A stretch of 64,000 nt of DNA from positions 1 through 64,000 of IMG/VR virus record IMGVR_UViG_3300035698_009252. One strand, given 5' to 3'. Of this stretch, positions 57,186 to 64,000 are shown piece after piece. The number at the start of each line of letters is the position of its first letter. The stretch's first letter is position 1. The DNA is from a virus. The notes under the pieces are model-generated. The model saw only the letters and a program-made list of their open reading frames with translations, searched no databases and had not been told where the DNA came from. Both the position numbers and the translations under genes were made by a program.

Positions 57186-60100
57186 TTACCCCATCACCAT
57201 CGGATTGTAACCCGCCTTGCTTAAAGACGCCCTCACCTCAGCAGAGTTGATAACCTCTGCCACCATAGTTGCCATTCTGCCATTCAACGTCGGGTCCTGG
57301 GAGTTAATTCGCAAGTCGCCGGTAATCTTCAATGTCGTTGCCCCACCCGCTACGCCACCTTCTCCGGGTGTCGCCATATGTGCATAATTGGATGTCGACG
57401 AGATTGCCCCTTCAGTCATTCCCGCTCTAGCTTCTCGGCCTTCCATCGTTGCCTGCGAACCAGAAACGTTAGCGGATTCTTTCGCCCCCGCAACTTTCTG
57501 CCAATTCCCCTGAAAGACACCAGCACCCCTGGCAGCGCCACTACTCCCCAAGCCGCTCCCCAGGCCGCCACCACTCCCCATAGTCTTACTGCCCCGGCCC
57601 CCCAATCGGCTGGAAGATGCCCCAAATCGGCTTGGCCCCTTACCTTCCAACATTATACTCGGGCGTCCCGCCTTCGCCTTTGCGATACCACCTATCTCGT
57701 GTCGTGCCAGGAAAGCCTTCCTATCCGCATCAGTAAGAGGCTTCTTCCCTGTCGCCGCTTTCTTCTCATACTTCTCCATTTCGACACGTGCTTTTTCAAC
57801 CCGCTCTGCCTGGTCTAGATGTTTCCACAGTTCTATCTCGGTACCTCTTTCCTGCATCGCGTCAAAGGTTGCCGTCTCCTTCTCATACCGCCGACGAGCT
57901 TTGCTTGGAGGCTCTGATTTAGATAACTGTTTGCCAGGTAACTGTTTGCCCTCAAGAGTCGAAGTTCTCCCGGCAAATGGATTCTGCATCTCCTGGCTAC
58001 GAAGGAAATTACTCGATTTGGAAACCTCCTTCGCACCGTCCTTTGTGTTCTTCTCTATCTTCTTGAGGGCAGCTTCATTCTTTGCAGCAGCCTTGCCCGT
58101 TTTTGCCTGACCCTCTTTGATGGCAGCCTCGACACGCTCGCTTGCACCACCTTCTCCCCCTTCACCTTTCGAGTCAAGGAGGGCAATGGCAATTTCCCTT
58201 GCCACCCCAAGAATGCCGCCGAGTAAGCCATGAGCCCCTTCGTCATGCGTAAACAAAGAACCACTAACGGAAGAATTCTTGTCTATGTTCGTCACGGCAT
58301 CAGCCGTATCCTCGGTATGCTCTTCCGTGTTGTGCATATCCCGCGCCAGTCTCTCCTCTCCCGACAACCTCTTAGGGCCACCCCCTCTCAATCCCTGCAA
58401 CTGTCGCATAATAGACCGGTCTGCTAGATTCCTCACTCCACCCGGACCAGCAGCCATCGGCATCCCCGCCGCATTGTAAGCCCGGCTCCCGGCAACTCCA
58501 CGAATCGCGGATACCCGGTTGACGCCCTTTATCGCACCCATATCACGAAGCTGTCCGAAAGCTGCCCCTAGAATCTTGTCCATCACGTCCTTTTGGACAC
58601 CCACAGACTTCTTCTGCATCACAAACCACGCCTTGCGCACAGCAGTCTCTTGTCGGAGCAAGTCCTGAGAACTATCGCCCGCAGCCCTCATACTCTCAAG
58701 AGTCTGCTGTTCAATGTTATACTTCTCACGAGCAAGAGAAACCATATCTCCCTGGATATCCAGCATTTTGCTGTAATGGGCACCTATAAAACTGAGGTAA
58801 TCCAGTTCATCGGAAAGTCCCTCTTCCTGCAAGGAGATGGTCTGCATTTGGATTGCAGCCCCCTTCTTAATGGCTTCAACCTGAGACTTGATTTCCGTTG
58901 TCTTGATTTTTTCCATCTGGACTTGGGCTTCAACCTCCGCAGTCCTCAGCCGCTCATCAGCCTCAGCCCCCTGATTCGCAGCCCTCAATATGGCCGCATT
59001 CTTCTTGTGCTGTTCAAGCTGGTCCCTTACTGCGTCTCGTTCAATCTTGGCACGAGTCTTCGCTGCCCTTTGCGCCATAGCAACCGTTGCTCCCAAAGAA
59101 TCCATCGCCGCATCTGAAAATTCGGCTAACTCAAACCGGACCTCTGCCATATCCAGGCCCGCCGTTGCCCGGCGTCCCCCAGCGCTACGCATTGCCGAGT
59201 CTATCGCTTCCTGGAGCCCGTCAAAGACTCCATAGAGTCTTTCCTTCGCCGCTGCCGACTCTTTCTCTAGTTCTGCGGTTGATTCGTCTGCCGCCTCAAT
59301 CATACCGGCATAGTAATTCTTCAGTGCTTTTGTAGGAGCATTTCTCTTCGCCTCCTCAAGCCCTGCTTTCTCCCTCTCATTGTCCTGAATCATTCCCTCG
59401 TTATTTTTCAGGATTTCCAAGGAGAGCTTCCTATTCACCTCGTTGCGTTCTGCAATGTTCTTAAGCCCCTTGCCCGTATCCTTATCTACCTCGGCCCTCG
59501 CCTCAATGACCGCAAGGTTACGGCTCGCAATCTTGTACTCCTGGGTATTCGTAGCACTCCTCTTTTCGAACACAGCGATGGCTTCCTTCGCACCTCCCAA
59601 CAGTTTTCCCTCAGCATCGAGCTGTTCTTTCAAATCTATATTTCGTGTGTCTTGTGCCTTTGTTGTGGCACTCCCAGCAGCGACAAGAGCCTCGTATAAA
59701 TCCTTACCCTTCTTCGCCAAATCACCTTGCTTGGCTAATGCCTCTATGGCTTCTTCTTCCCGCTTGGTCACATTGTTAATAATGGAATTGGCACGGATAG
59801 CGATTGTCTCGTGCTCCGCCATGACAGCCGCCGCACCCTCAACGTCACCCTTTAATTGAAGCTCCGCCGCATATGCCGCCCTTTGCGTCATCGCAGTATT
59901 TTTTGTCCACTTTAGCTTTACGGCGGATATCTCAGCCTGCTTCCTCGTCCAAGTGGAAATCTTCTCTTCGTTTTCCCTAATGTTCTTTCCAAGGGAACTT
60001 TGACGTTCTGACAACTTCTTGCGTAACGCCAAGTTTTCCGTTTCCTTCTTGGTTCCGGGAACTAAATCCTTCGATTTCTTATTGGCCTTATCGAGTTCAT

Positions 60101-62924
60101 CGGTGACACCGGCAAGAGAATGTTTCAGGCCAGCAGCATTCCCGCGAAGGCCCCTAATGCTTCCGCCCTCCAAAACTGCCAAACCATCAGACAATCCTTC
60201 AATCTCGTCATTAAGCGCATCCAGTTGGGTTTTTGCGGATTTGCCGATTTTTTCAAAGTCCCCTTCGTTTAACCTGCCCAAGTCCGCTCCACTCCCTCTG
60301 AAGTTTTTCTTGGCGTCGGCAGACAGTCCATTGAAAAGGTCCTTACCAGCCTTCCTGGCTTCCGCTGCATACTTCTCCAATTCATCCCGGCGGCTTTTTT
60401 GCTGCTCTTTAATCTTGGGGAACTGAGCCACGACCTGATTAACCACGTCTATCGCAGCGGAAGCCTCTGCTTTCAATTCCCTCCGCAAATCTGCCCCAGA
60501 CATCGCTCCCGTTTCGCCCGCGTAAGAAGTCCTCTGTCCCTTTATCTGGGACAACATTTCAGCCTGGGCAATCCCTGGCGTTTTCAAAAGCTGTTGTATA
60601 ACCGCACTGATTCCATTGACGAAGGTTTCGGCAGCTTCTAACTCATACTGCTTGAGCTGCGTAAGAGAAATCCGACGTTCCTCATTCGTCATATCGGCGT
60701 CTTTTGCTATTTCCCGACGCCTTTCGGAAAGCCCCTTGTTCAGAAGTTCGAAACGGGATGACGTTGCCTTTGTCGAGTCGGACACAGCCTGATTGAATTC
60801 TCCGAGTGCTCCCCCGAACTCTGTCAGGCTCCGCAAGCTAATCCCCGCAACTTCCTTCTCCATTTCGGACAATTGGACTTTTGTCGTCTCTGCAACCTTG
60901 CCCAAGGCCATTAATTGATGCTCAAAGGCCAATGATGATTTGCGGAATCGGTCCTGGGACGCCTTTACAGCAGCCGCGAGTTTCTCATTGGGCTGTATAG
61001 CCCGTGTCATGGAATCTCTGAACTCGCGTGTTGCCGCAGTATGAAGCATCTCGGCCTTCGCAGCCTCCGTCTTGGCGGCATTGGCCTTTTTCAGATTCTT
61101 CATGTCGAAAATCAGCCATTTGCCAAATCCTACAAGCCCTCCCACGATAACCCCAACAATCCCTCCTACTACCGTTCCCAGAACCGGAACGAATGACCCA
61201 ATAGCCGCTCCGGCAGCGCCCAAGCCCGCAGCAAAACCCGTAATGTTCGCGCCAAGGGTCTTATATTCTGCGGTTACGTCAGCACTCGCCGCCTTCAAAT
61301 CGTGTCCAGATGTACGGTATTCATCCGCCATCTTTTTTGAGCTTCTCGCAGATTTGGCAAAGGCCCAAGACGCAATAGCAAGAGCCGCAATCAAGGTCGT
61401 AACAGCCACTGCTGCCGCAGTCATGCCTGTGACTAATCCCTTTGCCCCCTTCATCATCTTGGCGAACATCGGGCCTATTTTCTTCAGAACCATGGACGTT
61501 GCACCTTTTGGGCCACCACTGGTAATAGACTGCGCTCCACCCGTGGCTAATACTGCCGCCGTCGTAGCATTTTGTGACGCAATCTGGGTACCCATAAGAA
61601 GGTTTGTTGCCCCTATCAATGCCAGACTTCCACCTACTGCCGAGAGGGTCCCCATTGCGTACTTGGAAATCATTGCCAACTTGGGACCAAAAGTTGGCAT
61701 CAAGTTGTTAACCAGGAAATCCTTAATATCTTCCTGTGTCTTATTTGACTTCTGCTGTTCATTCAGCATTTTGACGTCGTCAGAATTTGCAATTCCGGCG
61801 TTTATGCCACCCAACAATCCCGCCGACTGCAACTCCAAGGCAGCGGATATCTTACCAGACTTCGCCAGTGAAAACAGGGAGGCCGCCTGGTCATCCAAGC
61901 TGGCCGTCACACTCAAGTCCGCCTCAAGAGTCGGAATGCTTTCGACAAGTTCTACAAATTCCTTTAGCTTCTCAGTTGGGTCTCCTCCAAATGCTTTTTG
62001 AAGTTTCTTCGCTGCATTCGCCATCCCGGCGACACTGACTACTCCCGTTTCTGCCCCTGACCTGAGAACCTGGTAGAAATCTTTTGACTGTTCCTTTGTG
62101 AGACTCAGTTCGTCGCGAAGCCCTTCCAGTTGCTTGTAATCCGCGCCAACCGTGGTTGCCCCCATAACTTGAGCTTGGACGTTGAATTTGGCAAGAGCTT
62201 TGGCGGCATCAAGATAGCCATCAACAAGCTTCCCGACCTTGTCGAGCAAGTAAACCATCGCGATACCTGCCGCCATCGCTCCCGTTGCGTTCTTTCCGAG
62301 TCCCCCGGCGAAACGCTCCGCCTCTTCTCTCCCCGAGACCATAGATTTCTTGGCTAAATCATAGACACTCGCAACACCGTCGACCTCCCCCGCCAAACTC
62401 TTACTAGATGCCGCGAGTTCATCATTCGCCTTTTTGACGCGGTCCAGCTCTCCCTTCAAATCACTGTTGGAATCCCCCAAATCCCTTTCCGCTTTCGCCG
62501 CCCTCGTCGCCTCCCCGGCCACTTCCCTCATCGAAGAAGCAGCCTGGCCTCCCGATTTCTTAACACTCCCCAGGTCTGACGCGAATGTACCGCTCCCAGC
62601 AGCCGCCCGGCTAAAAGCCATAGACGCGGCGTCCGTAGTTGACGCCAAGTCCATCATGCTGCCCGAAGTGCTCGAAATAACCTTCTTCGCAGAGGTTAAC
62701 CCAGACACAGCTCCCGCAAGATTCTTCGTGTAATCGTCAGTCGCCTTGGCAAAGGTGCTGCTAATTTTAGCCGCATCCTCTTGGGTCTTCGAGAGCTTCG
62801 CTTGCGCCTCATCCGCCTCTTTGGCGGCGGACACAATGCCTCGCAAACTCTCTTCTACCTGATTCGAACTGGCAGAGACAGCATCAGCGACATCTTTTGT
62901 TGCGGGTGCGTTTTGTCTGGGCAC
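57186..62924 (-). CDS. Tape measure protein, 1912 aa
   Basis: Long, Ala/Lys/Glu-rich, largely coiled-coil protein with central hydrophobic stretches near residues 500-525 (AAVAVTTLIAALAIASWAFA) and 565-610 (VLGTVVGGIVGVIVGGLVGF), typical of tape measures that set tail length and later cross the membrane. At about 0.15 nm per residue a tail near 285 nm is predicted. GTG start at 62924 with AAGGAG nine bases upstream. A Gly/Ser-rich part near the end (MGSGGGLGSGLGSSGAARGA) precedes the C-terminal domain. Confidence 0.92.
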   Translation of the reverse strand: MPRQNAPATKDVADAVSASSNQVEESLRGIVSAAKEADEAQAKLSKTQEDAAKISSTFAKATDDYTKNLAGAVSGLTSAKKVISSTSGSMMDLASTTDAASMAFSRAAAGSGTFASDLGSVKKSGGQAASSMREVAGEATRAAKAERDLGDSNSDLKGELDRVKKANDELAASSKSLAGEVDGVASVYDLAKKSMVSGREEAERFAGGLGKNATGAMAAGIAMVYLLDKVGKLVDGYLDAAKALAKFNVQAQVMGATTVGADYKQLEGLRDELSLTKEQSKDFYQVLRSGAETGVVSVAGMANAAKKLQKAFGGDPTEKLKEFVELVESIPTLEADLSVTASLDDQAASLFSLAKSGKISAALELQSAGLLGGINAGIANSDDVKMLNEQQKSNKTQEDIKDFLVNNLMPTFGPKLAMISKYAMGTLSAVGGSLALIGATNLLMGTQIASQNATTAAVLATGGAQSITSGGPKGATSMVLKKIGPMFAKMMKGAKGLVTGMTAAAVAVTTLIAALAIASWAFAKSARSSKKMADEYRTSGHDLKAASADVTAEYKTLGANITGFAAGLGAAGAAIGSFVPVLGTVVGGIVGVIVGGLVGFGKWLIFDMKNLKKANAAKTEAAKAEMLHTAATREFRDSMTRAIQPNEKLAAAVKASQDRFRKSSLAFEHQLMALGKVAETTKVQLSEMEKEVAGISLRSLTEFGGALGEFNQAVSDSTKATSSRFELLNKGLSERRREIAKDADMTNEERRISLTQLKQYELEAAETFVNGISAVIQQLLKTPGIAQAEMLSQIKGQRTSYAGETGAMSGADLRRELKAEASAAIDVVNQVVAQFPKIKEQQKSRRDELEKYAAEARKAGKDLFNGLSADAKKNFRGSGADLGRLNEGDFEKIGKSAKTQLDALNDEIEGLSDGLAVLEGGSIRGLRGNAAGLKHSLAGVTDELDKANKKSKDLVPGTKKETENLALRKKLSERQSSLGKNIRENEEKISTWTRKQAEISAVKLKWTKNTAMTQRAAYAAELQLKGDVEGAAAVMAEHETIAIRANSIINNVTKREEEAIEALAKQGDLAKKGKDLYEALVAAGSATTKAQDTRNIDLKEQLDAEGKLLGGAKEAIAVFEKRSATNTQEYKIASRNLAVIEARAEVDKDTGKGLKNIAERNEVNRKLSLEILKNNEGMIQDNEREKAGLEEAKRNAPTKALKNYYAGMIEAADESTAELEKESAAAKERLYGVFDGLQEAIDSAMRSAGGRRATAGLDMAEVRFELAEFSDAAMDSLGATVAMAQRAAKTRAKIERDAVRDQLEQHKKNAAILRAANQGAEADERLRTAEVEAQVQMEKIKTTEIKSQVEAIKKGAAIQMQTISLQEEGLSDELDYLSFIGAHYSKMLDIQGDMVSLAREKYNIEQQTLESMRAAGDSSQDLLRQETAVRKAWFVMQKKSVGVQKDVMDKILGAAFGQLRDMGAIKGVNRVSAIRGVAGSRAYNAAGMPMAAGPGGVRNLADRSIMRQLQGLRGGGPKRLSGEERLARDMHNTEEHTEDTADAVTNIDKNSSVSGSLFTHDEGAHGLLGGILGVAREIAIALLDSKGEGGEGGASERVEAAIKEGQAKTGKAAAKNEAALKKIEKNTKDGAKEVSKSSNFLRSQEMQNPFAGRTSTLEGKQLPGKQLSKSEPPSKARRRYEKETATFDAMQERGTEIELWKHLDQAERVEKARVEMEKYEKKAATGKKPLTDADRKAFLARHEIGGIAKAKAGRPSIMLEGKGPSRFGASSSRLGGRGSKTMGSGGGLGSGLGSSGAARGAGVFQGNWQKVAGAKESANVSGSQATMEGREARAGMTEGAISSTSNYAHMATPGEGGVAGGATTLKITGDLRINSQDPTLNGRMATMVAEVINSAEVRASLSKAGYNPMVMG

Positions 62925-62937
62925 GGCCTCGTCTCCT

Positions 62938-63720
62938 TTATGTCAATAAGATATCCTTCTCCAGGATGGTGAGAACGACATCCAAGATGGTCGTATGCGT
63001 TTTATAGACCTTCTTGAGCGCTTCGTCACTCAAAGAACCATTCTCATCATGCGAAAGTTCAACCTTCTCCCCGTCCGGGCCACGAAGGCTCCAATCCTTG
63101 AGGTGCCACACCAACATGAAATTCCTGAGCTGGAGCCTGTCGATGAGCACCTGCTGGGCTTCTTGCCGGTACACGCCACAACGCTGCCGGTACGATGACA
63201 TATCCTCATAACTTGGCACCGTAAATTCAAACCACTCCTGGACATGGGTAAGGTACTTGAACTCCTTATAGTCGATGCCAAGCCCCGTCCGGGAGACGCT
63301 GAGCACCTGGCCGTCTTTACGGCCACAAAGGATATCCACCTCCACCTTGTGTCTCTTGTCCTCATCGACGAAGAAAGAAGGCGCTGCCGGTTCCCCTTCG
63401 AGGTCCCCATCTTCGGCGTCTTTCTTAGCCATAGCCATCGCTTCCGGGTTCTCCGTGGACTCCTTTACTCCCAATCGGGAGGCATCATCCTTGTCCTTCG
63501 GAACCGCCAAGTCCTTTTCCGCCCCGGCAAGGGCCTCAGAAGGCTCAGGAACGGCCTCTTCCGGCTCTACGGGTGTACTTGTGCCTTCTGCCGAGTCTTG
63601 CGGTTCTGCGGCATCCTGGGGCGTTTCCGGGGTCTCTAACGCCACCTTTTCGGTGTCTGGAGCCGTTTCCTCGGGGGTGTCCTTGGTTTCCTGTTGCACC
63701 TGGTCTTCTTTATCACTCAT
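62938..63720 (-). CDS. Tail assembly chaperone-like protein, 260 aa
   Basis: Start at 63720, with AGGAG six bases upstream. The first 115 residues are acidic and Pro/Glu-rich (TPEETAPDTEKVALETPETP). The rest is a compact domain (HKVEVDILCGRKDGQVLSVS; FKYLTHVQEWFEFTVPSYED; LQLRNFMLVWHLKDWSLRGP). Position just before the tape measure fits a tail chaperone. Only 13 bases separate it from the tape measure and no slippery site is visible, so the usual G/GT frameshift is not evident. Confidence 0.65.
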   Translation of the reverse strand: MSDKEDQVQQETKDTPEETAPDTEKVALETPETPQDAAEPQDSAEGTSTPVEPEEAVPEPSEALAGAEKDLAVPKDKDDASRLGVKESTENPEAMAMAKKDAEDGDLEGEPAAPSFFVDEDKRHKVEVDILCGRKDGQVLSVSRTGLGIDYKEFKYLTHVQEWFEFTVPSYEDMSSYRQRCGVYRQEAQQVLIDRLQLRNFMLVWHLKDWSLRGPDGEKVELSHDENGSLSDEALKKVYKTHTTILDVVLTILEKDILLT

Positions 63721-63733
63721 TTTCATCTCCTTT

Positions 63734-64000
63734 TTATGATATGACAATGCCATCCGAAGCATCTGAGATTGAAGCCGTCTCGAATGAGTGGCTAAACATC
63801 CCCAAATCACTTGGACCATTGAATGTGTATCCCTCTGCCGTTGTAACTCCCGTCAACGAGAAAGTCTGCGTCATTATCTTGATGACGTTGTAGGACAGTT
63901 CCGAATAGGTAGTCACCTGGAGAGAGTAAGACACAAGCCCTGCTCTCATATATTTCGGTTCCTGCCCTGCCGTGTTGCCATACATTGGTACCACATCTTG
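63734..64000 (-). CDS. Tail tube-like protein, 3' end only
   Basis: The frame is open to the window's right edge; only the last 88 codons are inside. Sequence such as YMRAGLVSYSLQVTTYSELS and MTQTFSLTGVTTAEGYTFNG is strand-rich and fits a major tail tube protein, which phages place before the chaperone genes. The assignment is positional; the N-terminus is needed to confirm it. Confidence 0.55.
   Translation of the reverse strand, partial: QDVVPMYGNTAGQEPKYMRAGLVSYSLQVTTYSELSYNVIKIMTQTFSLTGVTTAEGYTFNGPSDLGMFSHSFETASISDASDGIVIS

Noticed and set aside
61072-62001. Long plus-strand open frame (309 codons) over the tape measure gene
   Set aside because: Complement of the Ala/Lys-rich tape measure frame; no ribosome site and no plausible protein.
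62925-62937. G/GT-type tail chaperone frameshift
   Set aside because: Only 13 bases lie between the chaperone-like gene and the tape measure, and no slippery heptamer is visible near the stop.
1-64000. tRNA genes
   Set aside because: No cloverleaf with a recognisable T-loop was found in the intergenic gaps, all shorter than 300 bases; a tRNA scan would settle this.

Overview
The window is part of a tailed double-stranded DNA bacteriophage genome (or prophage). Evidence: a 1912-codon tape measure gene, a tail chaperone-like gene, a tail hub-like protein, a collagen-like tail fibre, a near-complete phage replication and recombination set, very dense packing with ATGA, TGATG and TAATG overlaps, and almost every gene on the minus strand. 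Capsid, portal, terminase and lysis genes are not seen and should lie outside. Shine-Dalgarno sequences are strong, so the host is a bacterium; I cannot name it. No tRNA or rRNA gene was recognised. No gene-free stretch exceeds 300 bases; the longest is the divergent region 5934-6189.

Layout, following transcription (right to left). 64000-47693: tail module (tail tube-like end fragment, chaperone-like protein, tape measure, hub-like protein, small tail proteins, Gly-Phe-Gln collagen fibre, fibre-tip proteins). 47660-41270: SNF2-type helicase, DnaB-type helicase, a YhaM-like protein with a decayed HD site, a TOPRIM primase and a phage-encoded sigma factor. 41260-36212: an SF2 helicase split into two genes around a family-4 uracil-DNA glycosylase, plus small proteins. 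36133-28253: gp32-like SSB with a probable -1 frameshift extension, RecA/UvsX, flap exonuclease, methyltransferase, nucleotide kinase, SbcD-like nuclease and a ParB-like protein. 28253-23286: DNA polymerase III alpha split in two by a trans-acting split intein with a free-standing homing endonuclease between the halves. 23251-17492: glycosyltransferases mixed with a dUTPase and a decayed dUTPase paralogue. 17449-13289: small genes, several preceded by a repeated bipartite element. 13231-7127: SbcC-like ATPase, RmlD-like reductase, RecB-like nuclease, RuvC-like resolvase, a DUF3307 membrane protein and an SGNH hydrolase. 6190-7125: the only plus-strand gene, an HNH-like zinc module fused to a Rep-like region. 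5933-1: small proteins, six of which share a short N-terminal helix motif, ending in an SprT-like metalloprotease.

Together the genes supply a self-contained replisome (polymerase, primase, helicase, SSB, exonucleases, recombinase, resolvase), nucleotide hygiene (dUTPase, UDG), sugar-transfer chemistry and a tail. Two recurrent upstream signals are visible. One is a GTGTATAAT-type box placed very close to starts of mostly DNA-metabolism genes. The other is CAGAATCC-N12-GCAATGAA, found five times, including upstream of the sigma gene.

Most striking: the A AAA AAC slippery site plus a 10-bp stem at the end of the SSB gene, the fractured dnaE, the fractured SF2 helicase, the two promoter-like classes, and the shared N-terminal tag of the left-end proteins. 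All functions are inferred by reading; no database search was run.
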